Shown here: positions 54,262 to 63,950 of the stretch, one piece after another
Numbering within the stretch: position 1 is the first letter of the stretch
Layout of the letters: every line of letters starts with the position of its first letter
DNA from: an uncultured Acetatifactor sp.
GTDB lineage: Bacteria > Bacillota > Clostridia > Lachnospirales > Lachnospiraceae
DNA: 64,000 bases
Assembly: GCA_947594835.1 (NCBI GenBank)
Contig: CANQEH010000011.1
Span: 1-64,000, forward strand
Direction: 5' to 3'
Made by a program: the position numbers and the translations under genes
The notes under the pieces: generated by a model
Seen by the model: only the letters and a program-made list of their open reading frames with translations
The model's database searches: none
What the model was told of the DNA's origin: nothing

Positions 54262-55344
54262 TTAAACCAAAATATCCCATTTGCCGTAGCGTTTTCCGTC
54301 TACTCTACGGATGTATTGTTTCTCTTTCAGAGAGTCTATAATGCGCTTTATGCTTCTGACTGACTTTCCTGTTTGTTCTGCAAGTTCAGTTTGCTTAACA
54401 GACGGGTTCTTTTTTATTAAATCTAACACAGCAATTTCTTCTAAAGTACAGTCCAAAGTGTCAATTTGGCACTTTGGCGTTTTGCTCTTGGCACTTTGAA
54501 AAGCGGTTTCATCCACAAAATCAACGTGCATATAGCGATTCTTTAATTCGTAATTTGTACCGAGCAGAAGGTTTGAGAAAAACAATTCCAAAAACTTTGT
54601 GGTGGAATGAATACCTTTTTGCAAATCGTTATAGTTTGCACGAACCAGTGCATTACGAAAATACCAGGAATTTTCACGGAACGCATCGTTTTTGACACGG
54701 AATCCAAAGGTTTTCAAATACTTAATCATAAACACGGCGGTGGCTCTTGTGTTGCCCTCGCCAAAGGGATGAATCTGCCAAATGTCCGATGCGAATTTTG
54801 CAAGGTGTTTCACTGACGCTTCAACCGACAGTCCCTCATAAGAAAACTGTTTTTCGGCGGAAAAATCATAATCCAAAGTGTCTTTTATGCTGTTAAAATC
54901 AGCGTAGATAACCGATTCGCCGTTCAGTATCCATTCTTTTTTGGAAATGTTATACTGACGGATTTTTCCGGCGTGGTCGAATACGCCTTCAAACAATCTG
55001 CGGTGAATGGTGATCCATTCGGCAGGAGAAAACTGAAACGCTTTTTCGCCCAAAAGCTTGGTTATTCTTGCAGATACAATATCTGCTTCTTTGGTGCTGT
55101 CCTCAAGTTCGGTGCGTGTGGTTCTCTGCTCATAATAGCTGTAAATACGCTTCTGAACCTCATCGATGGTTATTTTACCCTCGATGTGTTCCTTTGCAGT
55201 ATCCAGCAAATAATCAGAGGTTTTTAGTCCGTCAACCGCCTGCAAGCCGATAGCTGTTTGCCATGCCCCACTTTTTTCGGCTCTTTCAGGTTCGCCCTGT
55301 CTGATATATTCTTCAAGTTCAAATTGCCAATTCTTATCGGGCAT
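54262..55344 (-). CDS. Fic family protein (AMP-transferase fold) with C-terminal winged helix
   Basis: About 360 residues. The Fic core has HPFGEGNTRATAVF at 192-205; the usual second Gly of H-P-F-x-x-G-N-G-R is Thr here. Residues 36-75 (YLLDTAKEHIEGKIT) resemble the helical antitoxin-like segment that often precedes Fic domains. Residues about 300-360 form a winged helix (TELAEQTGKSVRSIKRIIDSL, in part). The ATG at 55344 follows CGAGGTGC. Base composition is far more AT-rich than neighbours, so recent acquisition is likely. It probably AMPylates a protein target; the target is unknown. Confidence 0.88.
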   Translation of the reverse strand: MPDKNWQFELEEYIRQGEPERAEKSGAWQTAIGLQAVDGLKTSDYLLDTAKEHIEGKITIDEVQKRIYSYYEQRTTRTELEDSTKEADIVSARITKLLGEKAFQFSPAEWITIHRRLFEGVFDHAGKIRQYNISKKEWILNGESVIYADFNSIKDTLDYDFSAEKQFSYEGLSVEASVKHLAKFASDIWQIHPFGEGNTRATAVFMIKYLKTFGFRVKNDAFRENSWYFRNALVRANYNDLQKGIHSTTKFLELFFSNLLLGTNYELKNRYMHVDFVDETAFQSAKSKTPKCQIDTLDCTLEEIAVLDLIKKNPSVKQTELAEQTGKSVRSIKRIIDSLKEKQYIRRVDGKRYGKWDILV

Positions 55345-55458
55345 ATTTGCACCTCGTTTCGTTATCATAATTTTTCCGTAAATTTCATCCACCACGCTTT
55401 GCAGAGATTTTTCAATATTTCCTTTGAAACCAGCAGCTTCGCTGTCATCTATACTGAA
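55345..55458. other. Coding-like stretch between the HTH remnant and the Fic start
   Basis: On the minus strand, in the same frame as both neighbours, the sequence is open and reads SIDDSEAAGFKGNIEK and SLQSVVDEIYGKIM up to the Fic ATG. It looks like the end of a former protein, not random spacer. No start codon with a ribosome-binding site serves it. Confidence 0.4.
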
Positions 55459-55605
55459 TTAACATTCTGATTTTTGTTTTATATATTTCCCACTCTTAAT
55501 TCTCGCATCCCCCGGCTTTGGCTCATCGTCAGAGATAGCCCACACATAGCCTATCCGCACTGCTCCGGGGATTCGTCCCTCACAGCAAAGAATCTGTATG
55601 CGCCG
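55459..55605 (-). pseudogene. Remnant of a small helix-turn-helix protein gene upstream of Fic
   Basis: The readable part RRIQILCCEGRIPGAVRIG (in part) followed by WAISDDEPKPGDARIKSGKY is the C-terminal half of small clostridial excisionase-like helix-turn-helix proteins, normally about 60-70 residues and often found before Fic genes. The expected N-terminal helices (I-S-A-x-E-A-A-x-K-W) are not present; the frame runs instead into a hairpin sequence up to ATG 55686. I regard it as 5'-truncated. Confidence 0.6.
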
Positions 55606-55660
55606 GGTGGGCATCGGGATACTCCCTGCCTTGCTTTTGAACGACCTCATAAACCAAACT

Positions 55661-55684
55661 GCGGCATGATCGAAATCATGCCGC
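55661..55684 (-). terminator. Hairpin with TTCG loop behind the diguanylate cyclase gene
   Basis: GCGGCATGAT and ATCATGCCGC are perfect 10-bp arms around TTCG on the minus strand, a very stable loop. It lies 42 nt behind the cyclase stop (55726). The following AGTTTGGTTT is a weak U-run, so termination strength is uncertain. Confidence 0.6.
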
Positions 55685-55725
55685 ACTCCGAAAACAATAT
55701 AAACTTGTTTTATTGAGCGCCGCTC

Positions 55726-57402
55726 TCAGCCCTCCTCTGTTTTCTTGGTATAAAATGCAAAATCGTTTTTGCCGTTTTTCTTCACATGATACATGGCGTC
55801 GTCCGCACAGATAATCAGTTCCTCCAGATCCTTCGTGTCCTCAGGGTAAGAGGCGATTCCGATACTGCCGCAGATCTTTGCCTTCGCTCCGTTTAGCACA
55901 AAGGGCTTTGTGAAGACCTGTCTGCACTGATATGCCGTTTTTTCCAGGATCTTGCGCTGTGTGCTTCGCACCACCAGAATAAATTCATCTCCCGCATACC
56001 GATATGGTGTCAGGATCTGGGATTCCATCTCCCGCAGCCTTGCCGCTACCTGCTGCAGGGCCTCGTCTCCCGCGGTATGTCCCATGGTATCGTTGATATG
56101 CTTGAAATCATCGATATCGATCATCACCACCGTACAGGGGATCTCCTGCTCGATGAGTTCGGTTAAATCGCTCATGAATTTGCTCCGATTGGCGATCCCT
56201 GTGAGGAAATCGTGCTGGGACGCGGTCTCAATGAGCTTTCTGGAGTCCTCCAGCTGGCGCAGCAGCTTCCTGTGCCGCAGGTTGTCGACCAACACTGCCA
56301 CGATCACGGCGGCCATCGCCAGAATCACAATCACTCCCGGAAACAGCACCTCCTTATAACGGCTTAAGAAAGAATGGCGCTGGTTGACGAGCACTGCGTC
56401 CTCCGGCATGGAGTCCAGCGGGATATCAAATTTCTTCAGCACATTGACATCCAGACAGTAACTGCCGGGGCTTTCCGCCACCACATCAAACGAAGCCACG
56501 TCCCTGCCGCCAATGATGCCATTGGCCATCGACCCCGCCATCCGTCCGATCTCCCGGAAGGAGATCACATAACCTCCCAGCACGCCGCCTTCCCCGATGC
56601 CGCCCTCCACCACGCGGATCACAGGCACTTTCGAGATCTCGGAGAGCATGGCCAACGATTCTGCATTGGTATACTGCCTGCCGCTTGCGTCCTCCGTCAT
56701 CACCATGTAGATCAGAATGGTATCCTTCTGCACGTCCCGGATCGCCTGGCGCAGCTCGGAGTTGGTGAGCACCGAGCAGTTGATCTCCCCAAATTCCAGC
56801 TCGGGGAATTCTTCTGCAAAGCTGTAAAAATACTGTCTCTCTGCCTCTCCGGTGATGGTATCGTCCAGCACCGCCACCACCTTCTTTGCCCCCGGCGTGA
56901 CCTGCTGGCCCAGCCGGATGTTCCGATCCATGGGAATCTTCTCTATGATCCCCGTCACCATCTCATCGGAAGCCGCCTCCTGCGCCAGAGCCACATCGTT
57001 TACTCCCTCAAACACCATCGGGATTCCGTCAAACAATTCCTCCTGATATTCCATGGCAAACTGGAGGGCCGCATCGTCCCCCAGGATGACGACGTCATAG
57101 GGTTCCACATTCTCCATCCGATACTTCAGGCCGTCATGGAAAAGCTGCAGGGCCGTCTCGTCGTCCACCCGCTTGGTGTCCATAAATTCATAGTCCATCA
57201 CCACGTCCGGCCCCAGAGCTTCCGACAGCCCCAGAATCTGCTGCTGCACCGTATCCCAGGCATAGGAATAAGAGCTGATGAACAGCACTCTGCCGCTCAC
57301 CTGAGCCGCGCAGACAGTACTTCCAAAAACTCCGAAACTGACAAACAGGATTGCGATGATTTGCAGTAAAGCTATGAAGAAGAAATGCCGGTTTCGATTC
57401 AT
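55726..57402 (-). CDS. Membrane diguanylate cyclase with periplasmic ABC substrate-binding-like sensor
   Basis: 558 residues. Signal/membrane helix 1 (about 8-30), then an extracytoplasmic domain of the ABC_sub_bind type (VLFISSYSYAWDTVQQQILG, VVILGDDAALQFA, GVNDVALAQEA) to about 340. Helix 2 (about 352-375) leads into a GGDEF domain: HDFLTGIANRSKF and, at the active site, YAGDEFILV, where the first Gly is Ala. The inhibitory R-x-x-D site is not obvious. It makes c-di-GMP in response to an external ligand, possibly an amino acid or sugar. Confidence 0.9.
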   Translation of the reverse strand: MNRNRHFFFIALLQIIAILFVSFGVFGSTVCAAQVSGRVLFISSYSYAWDTVQQQILGLSEALGPDVVMDYEFMDTKRVDDETALQLFHDGLKYRMENVEPYDVVILGDDAALQFAMEYQEELFDGIPMVFEGVNDVALAQEAASDEMVTGIIEKIPMDRNIRLGQQVTPGAKKVVAVLDDTITGEAERQYFYSFAEEFPELEFGEINCSVLTNSELRQAIRDVQKDTILIYMVMTEDASGRQYTNAESLAMLSEISKVPVIRVVEGGIGEGGVLGGYVISFREIGRMAGSMANGIIGGRDVASFDVVAESPGSYCLDVNVLKKFDIPLDSMPEDAVLVNQRHSFLSRYKEVLFPGVIVILAMAAVIVAVLVDNLRHRKLLRQLEDSRKLIETASQHDFLTGIANRSKFMSDLTELIEQEIPCTVVMIDIDDFKHINDTMGHTAGDEALQQVAARLREMESQILTPYRYAGDEFILVVRSTQRKILEKTAYQCRQVFTKPFVLNGAKAKICGSIGIASYPEDTKDLEELIICADDAMYHVKKNGKNDFAFYTKKTEEG

Positions 57403-57432
57403 ACGGAATCCCCCATGATGATATCTAGTATC

Positions 57433-57460
57433 ATTTTACCACTTTTTGCGTCAAATTCAA
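57433..57460 (-). promoter_or_regulatory. Promoter of the diguanylate cyclase gene
   Basis: On the minus strand TTGAAT (57455-57460) and TAAAAT (57433-57438) with a 16-bp spacer. Confidence 0.55.
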
Positions 57461-57515
57461 GAAAAATATCAGCGATCATCACAAAGAAAAATATCCGTGA
57501 TCGTCACAGCTGTGA
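57461..57515. promoter_or_regulatory. Direct repeats and palindrome next to the cyclase promoter
   Basis: Two 23-bp near-copies (57461-57483 and 57486-57508, 25 bp apart) read GAAAAATATC.G.GATC.TCACA. The second contains GTGA-CGA-TCAC symmetry and runs into the perfect 12-bp palindrome TCACAGCTGTGA (57504-57515). Their place directly upstream of the -35 box suits an activator or repressor. Confidence 0.55.
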
Positions 57516-57541
57516 GCAAAATTGCCCATTCCCCGCCCCAC

Positions 57542-57576
57542 AAAAAAAGCCCGGGAACTCTCTCCCGGGCTTTTTT
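57542..57576 (-). terminator. Terminator of gdhA, bidirectional
   Basis: GCCCGGGA and TCCCGGGC are perfect arms flanked by seven A on one side and six T on the other. It lies just behind the gdhA stop (57584). Confidence 0.95.
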
Positions 57577-57583
57577 GCTTCTC

Positions 57584-59074
<1,491 letters not shown>

Positions 59075-59157
59075 TTAGCCCGTTAAATTGTCAAAGTTTT
59101 TCTCCTGTTTTTGGTAAAACTGCACAACGCAAAAGCATACCATTGTGCAACATACAC

Positions 59158-59589
59158 TCAGAGATACTGTTTCAACCGCTCTACGTTCTTCTCCTGGGCC
59201 TGGATGAGCTGCCGTGCAAGCGCCCGCGGCTTTTCCCCGGCCTGGGCGTGATGCTTCAGCACCTTCTCCATCTCCAGAATGCCGTTTGTGCTGTTTTTGA
59301 TCAAAAGCTCCGCCAGGCGGCCGGTGCTGGTATTCAGCATGGTATTGTAATAAAGACCCGTCCTCAGCATGGCGTCCGAAAGAGCATTTTTCTGGTAGCA
59401 CTGGGCCTTCCCGTCCAGAAGCTCCCTGGCGGCCTGGTTGTGCAGCTGCGCAAACTGCAGGGACTGCCTGGACATCTGCATAGACAGCGCCTCATCGCTT
59501 ATCTTGTCCGCAAGGACGTCAATGGCCATCATGGCCATGTCAGTGTTGCGCTGGATCTCCCGGTATACCGCCGCTTCATGTGAAGTCAT
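59158..59589 (-). CDS. Small all-helical protein of unknown function
   Basis: 143 residues, almost entirely helical, in a four-helix pattern (ferritin-like in appearance but without a visible E-x-x-H metal pair). It starts MTSHEAAVYREIQRNTDMAM. Methionine and glutamine are frequent. No family recognised. Flanked by its own terminator upstream (59613-59652) and by the gdhA promoter downstream. Confidence 0.7.
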   Translation of the reverse strand: MTSHEAAVYREIQRNTDMAMMAIDVLADKISDEALSMQMSRQSLQFAQLHNQAARELLDGKAQCYQKNALSDAMLRTGLYYNTMLNTSTGRLAELLIKNSTNGILEMEKVLKHHAQAGEKPRALARQLIQAQEKNVERLKQYL

Positions 59590-59612
59590 GTCTCCTCCTC
59601 TGGCCGCCCGTC

Positions 59613-59652
59613 AAAAACAGCCCTCTACAGAATTTCTTCTGTAAAAGGCTGT
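59613..59652 (-). terminator. Terminator of the SH3-domain gene
   Basis: On the minus strand ACAGCC and TACAGAA pair with TTCTGTA and GGCTGT, followed by TTTTT. Confidence 0.88.
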
Positions 59653-59694
59653 CCGCTTTTTGAAAAAATATACTGTTTTGCAGGAAAAATTCCG

Positions 59695-60924
59695 CTACTG
59701 CTGCTGCACAAACTCAGCCTTCACATAAGCCGCCTGGCCGCCGAACACCACCTTGCACCAGTCACCTTCCACTGCCAGAAGATCCAGGCTCTCCCCTCCT
59801 GCCAGCATTCCCAGCTTCTCCGCGGTCTCGCTGGCCGCCGCGCGGACGTTGATGTTGGTGCTGGCCGTCACCTTGCCGATGACCTCCTGACCGGCCGCGC
59901 TCTCCGCAAACTCCAGAAACTCTGACTTGATATAGCCCGTCGAGCCCTCATAGAGCACCTTTGTCCAGCCGTTGACGCCTACTTCCTGCACCGACAGCCT
60001 GGTGCCCGCCGTCACCTTGCCCAGCTTATCCGCCTGCTCGCTGTCGGAGCTGCGCACGTTGACCGTGGTGGTTGCCGTGGCGTATGCAGGCGTGTCCTGC
60101 ACGGGCTGGGGCGTCTGCGTCTCCTGGCCTTCCTGGGGCTGCTGCGCGGTATCCCCGCCCTCCGCCTGATCGCCTCCGCTCACGTTCTGCTCCGCCAGAA
60201 GGACGCCGATGCTGGCGTTCACCTGCTCCCCCAGCTCGGAGAGATATTCCAGCAGATCCGGGTTTTCCATCAGCAGCTCGTTGTACGCCACATTGACCCG
60301 GTTGTTGAACTCCGCCACGTCCGCCTGGGCATTGATGGCAGAGATATACTCTCTCTCCTCCTTCGTGAAGTTTGCCTCGTTCTTAATATAGAGGGCGCCC
60401 TCCTCATTCCTGCACAGGAACAGGTTTTCATAGCCCGGGAACTCCTCCTCGTGATCCACAAAGCAGACCCGGTATTCCACATAGGCGATGACAGAGCCCT
60501 CGTAAGGGCCTGGCTTTGTATAGACGTCAATCTGGGTATAATGGTCTAAATATTTGGCGGTCTCCTCATAGCGGAGGAGCTCATTCTCCGTCACCGTGTC
60601 ATAGAGGGACAAGAAAGCCCCCCGGTCTCCCGACACCATGGCTTCATAGTAGGCGTTGACAAGACTCTGGATCTCCGGATCCTCGTTGACTACCATGGGA
60701 ATCTCCTCCGGCGCAGCCGTCTGCACCACCGTCTCATTGCCGCCGGAAAGGGCCTCTCCTTCCGCCCCCTGCCCCTGCGCGTCCCTGCCGCGGCCTAAGT
60801 TTAAAGCCACCGCTACCGTGACGGCCACCGCTGTGACGATCACCACCGGAAAGACGATCTTACAATGTTTCAAGACAAAGTCACGGACCTGCAATAATTT
60901 ATCTCTTCCCATTCTTACTCTCAT
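59695..60924 (-). CDS. Membrane-anchored protein with two C-terminal bacterial SH3 domains
   Basis: 409 residues. Basic N terminus, one membrane helix (about 20-42), a soluble mixed domain (about 65-235, with ENELLRYEETAKYLDHYTQI), a Gln/Thr/Pro-rich linker (about 240-270) and two SH3b repeats. Both begin T-x-N-V/I-R-x-x-x-S and end SLDLLAVEGDWCKVVFGG / RLSVQEVGVNGWTKVLYEG, each followed by GYIKSEF- or AYVKAEF-type endings. SH3b domains bind cell-wall peptides. Start at 60924 or 60912 is uncertain. Confidence 0.8.
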   Translation of the reverse strand: MRVRMGRDKLLQVRDFVLKHCKIVFPVVIVTAVAVTVAVALNLGRGRDAQGQGAEGEALSGGNETVVQTAAPEEIPMVVNEDPEIQSLVNAYYEAMVSGDRGAFLSLYDTVTENELLRYEETAKYLDHYTQIDVYTKPGPYEGSVIAYVEYRVCFVDHEEEFPGYENLFLCRNEEGALYIKNEANFTKEEREYISAINAQADVAEFNNRVNVAYNELLMENPDLLEYLSELGEQVNASIGVLLAEQNVSGGDQAEGGDTAQQPQEGQETQTPQPVQDTPAYATATTTVNVRSSDSEQADKLGKVTAGTRLSVQEVGVNGWTKVLYEGSTGYIKSEFLEFAESAAGQEVIGKVTASTNINVRAAASETAEKLGMLAGGESLDLLAVEGDWCKVVFGGQAAYVKAEFVQQQ

Positions 60925-60997
60925 TCTGCCGCCGGGGCGGCGCTTCTCTCCCCGATATCCCTATCGCTTTCCCAAACGAACCTATCCGTAGAGACAC

Positions 60998-61031
60998 AAA
61001 AAGCCCGCTTTGGACTAAAAAGTCCACGGGC
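60998..61031 (-). terminator. Terminator of tRNA-Arg
   Basis: GCCC and TGGACT pair with AGTCCA and GGGC (a small internal bulge), followed by TTTTT on the minus strand. It lies 37 nt behind the tRNA. Confidence 0.8.
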
Positions 61032-61050
61032 GGACTTTTGGGACTCTGCA

Positions 61051-61172
61051 AAGCAGGGTGATGTAAGTGCAGCCGACAGGAATCGAACCTGCATTAAAGG
61101 CGTCGGAGGCCTTCGTTCTATCCGTTAGACTACGGCTGCAATTTATTACAAAATTGTTACATCACCCTGCTT
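61051..61172. repeat. 16-bp perfect inverted repeat enclosing tRNA-Arg
   Basis: AAGCAGGGTGATGTAA (61051-61066) and TTACATCACCCTGCTT (61157-61172) are exact inverse complements. The tRNA (61068-61139) lies between them. In the minus-strand transcript the arms would pair into a long stem that brings both ends of the pre-tRNA together. Confidence 0.9.
61068..61139 (-). tRNA. tRNA-Arg (anticodon CCG)
   Basis: Cloverleaf on the minus strand: 7-bp acceptor stem GCAGCCG/CGGCTGC, anticodon stem AAGGC/GCCTT with loop CTCCGAC (anticodon CCG, reads CGG), T-arm GGTTCGATTCC and discriminator A. CCA is not encoded (next bases are CTT). A promoter, terminator and the enclosing inverted repeat are separate entries. 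Confidence 0.95.
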
Positions 61173-61201
61173 ATACTATCACATAATCCGAAATCTGTCT
61201 A
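61173..61201 (-). promoter_or_regulatory. Promoter of tRNA-Arg
   Basis: On the minus strand TAGACA (61196-61201) and TAGTAT (61173-61178) with a 17-bp spacer. The predicted start (near 61166) falls inside the upstream arm of the inverted repeat, leaving about ten paired bases in the transcript. Confidence 0.65.
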
Positions 61202-61219
61202 CCCTAAATCTATATTTTT

Positions 61220-62122
61220 TTATAAAATTATCTCCAGCCTCTTTTTCCCGCGGTGATAACGGTACAGCGTATCGGTGAGGATCTCCTCCCTGGCCAGCAC
61301 GGTGCGGTTTGCGTCCAGGATAATTTTTTTTAAGTCTTCCGGGGCCTTTTCCCCCGTGTCCTCCAGCAGGATCACCTCATGGACGGAGCTTGGCAGCACA
61401 AAAAAATCATTCCCGAACTTTTCCCCCAGCTGCTCCAGCACCCCGGGGTACAAAAGGCAGCCTGCCCCGTCCACCTGGATGGTGTTGCTTAAGACCTCCA
61501 GGGGAAATTTCTCCTTCCCGCCCGTTTCCGGCTCGGGCCATCCCGCCTCCTTTGCCGCCCGCTTCAGCATCTCTGCCATGGGAGCGCATTTCCAGGGATA
61601 GAGCCGGGGAGAATTTTCCAGGGCAAAGTGCATCAGCTCCTTCGTGTCCGTCCCCCAGCCCTCCATGCGCCGGTTGTCCACCACCACGGCCCCCTGCCCC
61701 AGCGCCCGGTGGGAAAAGGCATAGTAAAAATAGACCGCCATATCCAGAAACTCCACATGGGGAACCTCCTCCAGCAGCTCCCTGTTCTTCTCCTGTCCCA
61801 CCAGCCTGAAGCAGATGCGGTCCTTCGCCTTTCCAAAGTCCGTCAAAAAATCAGATTTTTCCACTTTCTCCGGCAGCACCTCCCTGCAGGCGTCCAGAAA
61901 AACCTTCTCCACCTGGGCCAGGCTGGCGCCCTCCTGATACATCTGCCAGCCGTCTTCCACATAGACGGTGGGAGCCAGGCTGCCGCCCCTGGCACAGACC
62001 GTCAGCCCGTGCAGCTGGACGCCGTTGTTTTTCCGCACCAGGCGTTTTTCGATCTGGTACGCCTCTCCCAGATGCTGCTGCATCTGCCTGTAAATCATTT
62101 CTCCAAATTCTCTGATATCCAT
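61220..62122 (-). CDS. DUF5688 family protein
   Basis: 300 residues. It starts MDIREFGEMIYRQMQQHLGE and contains the family segments RKNNGVQLHGLTVCARG (near residue 33), PTVYVEDGWQMYQEG (near 53), EVPHVEFLDMAVYFYYAF (near 120) and, in the last third, VLSNTIQVDGAGCLLYPGVLE. This is a Lachnospiraceae-typical family of unknown role, without a signal peptide. It precedes tRNA-Arg on the same strand. Confidence 0.85.
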   Translation of the reverse strand: MDIREFGEMIYRQMQQHLGEAYQIEKRLVRKNNGVQLHGLTVCARGGSLAPTVYVEDGWQMYQEGASLAQVEKVFLDACREVLPEKVEKSDFLTDFGKAKDRICFRLVGQEKNRELLEEVPHVEFLDMAVYFYYAFSHRALGQGAVVVDNRRMEGWGTDTKELMHFALENSPRLYPWKCAPMAEMLKRAAKEAGWPEPETGGKEKFPLEVLSNTIQVDGAGCLLYPGVLEQLGEKFGNDFFVLPSSVHEVILLEDTGEKAPEDLKKIILDANRTVLAREEILTDTLYRYHRGKKRLEIIL

Positions 62123-62220
62123 CGTCTCTCACTTTCTGCGCCGCTGTCCAAAAAGCGTCTTCCCGCCGGGGCGCACGGACGGAAAGCGCCATATCAGCGA
62201 CAAATCCGAAAACGCGACAC

Positions 62221-62255
62221 AAAAAAGGCAGGGGACGTTTTCTGCGTCCACTGCC
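62221..62255 (-). terminator. Terminator of efp
   Basis: On the minus strand GGCAG and GGACG pair with CGTCC and CTGCC, with one mismatch between them, followed by TTTTTT. Confidence 0.88.
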
Positions 62256-62292
62256 TTACAAGCCAAATCCGTATCCTGAAAATTACAGCCTG

Positions 62293-62850
62293 TCACACCC
62301 TGGAGAGATACTCCCCGGTTCTGGTGTCGATCTTAATCTTGTCCCCCTGCTCTACGAACAAAGGCACAGACACCTGGGCGCCGGTCTCCACCGTGGCGGG
62401 TTTGCTGGCGCCTGTAGCGGTATCGCCTTTGAAGCCGGGCTCGGTGTCGGTAATCTCCAGTTCCACAAAAAGAGGGGGCTCCACGGAAAACACGCTGCCG
62501 TTGTGAGAACAGATCTTGCACATCTCGTTCTCCTTTACGAACTTCAGCGCATCGCCTACCGCGTCCTTGTTTAAAGCGATCTGCTCATAATTCTCTGTGT
62601 CCATAAAATAGAACAGGTCGCCGTCTTCGTACAGGTACTGCATATCTTTTCTATCGATGCGGGCCTGGGGGCACTTCTCGGTGGGGCGGAAGGTCTTCTC
62701 TACCACGCCGCCGCTCTTGATATTCTTTAACTTCGTTCTCACGAAAGCCGCGCCCTTGCCAGGTTTTACGTGCTGGAATTCGATGATCTGGTACACATTG
62801 TTGTCATACTCAATGGTAATACCATTTCGGAAATCACCTGCAGAAATCAT
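62293..62850 (-). CDS. efp: Elongation factor P
   Basis: 185 residues. Domain I has [18 protein letters not shown] with the tip lysine of KPGKG near residue 32; the unmodified-lysine type without neighbouring epmA/epmB genes. Domains II and III follow, ending [10 protein letters not shown]. It rescues ribosomes stalled at polyproline. GGAGGAATAGAAT precedes the ATG. Confidence 0.98.
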   Translation of the reverse strand: MISAGDFRNGITIEYDNNVYQIIEFQHVKPGKGAAFVRTKLKNIKSGGVVEKTFRPTEKCPQARIDRKDMQYLYEDGDLFYFMDTENYEQIALNKDAVGDALKFVKENEMCKICSHNGSVFSVEPPLFVELEITDTEPGFKGDTATGASKPATVETGAQVSVPLFVEQGDKIKIDTRTGEYLSRV

Positions 62851-62888
62851 ATTCTATTCCTCCTAAATTCATTTCACAAAATAATTCG

Positions 62889-62922
62889 ATTATAGTGTAA
62901 TATAAAAACGTACAAATTTCAA
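62889..62922 (-). promoter_or_regulatory. Promoter region of efp
   Basis: On the minus strand TTGAAA (62917-62922) is 17 bp from TACACT (62894-62899); a perfect TATAAT (62889-62894) lies 15 bp from an alternative TTGTAC. Confidence 0.6.
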
Positions 62923-62927
62923 CTGTT

Positions 62928-63362
62928 TTAGCAAATTTTTTTCACGATATGGTCGATGGCCATCAGATACCCCTCCAGCCCCTTCCCATAGATCTGCAGG
63001 CTGCAGGCGGGCGCAGTGACAGACACCTTCCGGAATTCCTCCCGGGCGGTGATGTCGGAGATGTGCACCTCCACTTTGGGCACCGTGATGCTGGCCAGGG
63101 CGTCCCGGATGGCATAGCTGTAATGGGTGTATGCGCCGGGGTTGATGACGATGCCCTGGGTGCCGTCGAAATAGGCCTCCTGAATCCGGTCTATAATGGC
63201 TCCTTCATGGTTCGACTGGAAGACCTGGATGTCGCTTCCCGTCTCCTGTGCCTTCCTTTGGATCATCTCCACCAGGCAGGCGTAATCCTGGGTTCCGTAT
63301 ACCTGTTTTTCCCGGATGCCCAGAAAATTTAAATTGGGCCCGTTAATCACCAATATCTTCAA
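62928..63362 (-). CDS. aroQ: 3-dehydroquinate dehydratase, type II
   Basis: About 144 residues. ILVINGPNLNFLGIREKQVYG at the N terminus carries the active-site loop (Arg, Tyr); NPGAYTHYSYAIRDAL and EVHISDITAREEFR follow. I chose the TTG at 63362, which overlaps the aroK stop (TTGA) and has GGGGAGGTG upstream; the ATG-initiated longer frame would run far into aroK. It dehydrates 3-dehydroquinate in the shikimate pathway. Confidence 0.92.
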   Translation of the reverse strand: MKILVINGPNLNFLGIREKQVYGTQDYACLVEMIQRKAQETGSDIQVFQSNHEGAIIDRIQEAYFDGTQGIVINPGAYTHYSYAIRDALASITVPKVEVHISDITAREEFRKVSVTAPACSLQIYGKGLEGYLMAIDHIVKKIC

Positions 63363-63925
63363 AATGACACCTCCCCGCCGATAGACGGCGCGCTTTCTTC
63401 TGTGATGCCAAGGGCATCTAAAATCTGCCGCAGGATCTCCTCTGTGCTCTTTCCGTCCACGTCCACCGTGATATCCGCACAGGCCGCATAGGCTTCCCGC
63501 CTCTGCTCCGTCAGCTCCCGTATCCTCCCCAGGGGATCTTCGCACTGTAAGAGAGGCCTGCCGGTATCTCCCTTCAGCCGCCCATACACCGTATCGGGCT
63601 GCACCCTGAGCCAGACCACCGTGCCCAGCTGCCTTAGGAGCGGCCGGTTGTCCGGACTTAAGGGCGTCCCGCCGCCCACCGAGTAGATTTTGGGGTTCGT
63701 CTGCTTCTGGGCCAACTCCCGCAGAAGCGCCGTCTCACAGGCCCTGAAATAGCCCTCGCCCTCCCCGTCAAAAATCTGGCGGATACTTTTTTTCTCCCTG
63801 CGCTCGATGAGCTTGTCCGTGTCCTCCACCGGCATTTTCAGACGGTAGGACAGCTTCAGACCCAGCGTCGTCTTCCCGCTGCCCATAAAGCCGATCAGCA
63901 CCAGGTTTTTCTTTTCTGTTTTCAT
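63359..63925 (-). CDS. aroK: Shikimate kinase
   Basis: About 188 residues. P-loop LIGFMGSGKTTLGLKL, shikimate-binding DTDKLIERR and GGGTPL near residue 90; the lid Arg segment DTGRPLL near 128. The ATG at 63925 is the fifth residue of a frame that opens with GTG/ATG at 63937. It couples to aroQ downstream by a 4-nt stop-start overlap. Confidence 0.95.
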   Translation of the reverse strand: MKTEKKNLVLIGFMGSGKTTLGLKLSYRLKMPVEDTDKLIERREKKSIRQIFDGEGEGYFRACETALLRELAQKQTNPKIYSVGGGTPLSPDNRPLLRQLGTVVWLRVQPDTVYGRLKGDTGRPLLQCEDPLGRIRELTEQRREAYAACADITVDVDGKSTEEILRQILDALGITEESAPSIGGEVSF

Positions 63926-63950
63926 TCCATTCCCCATTCCGGCGTCCTTT

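Noticed and set aside
54262..55344. Complete HTH-Fic toxin-antitoxin pair
   Set aside because: The upstream helix-turn-helix gene lacks its N-terminal half, so only the Fic gene appears intact.
61051..61172. Insertion-sequence terminal repeats around tRNA-Arg
   Set aside because: The enclosed DNA is just the tRNA and its short leader; there is no transposase and no target duplication.
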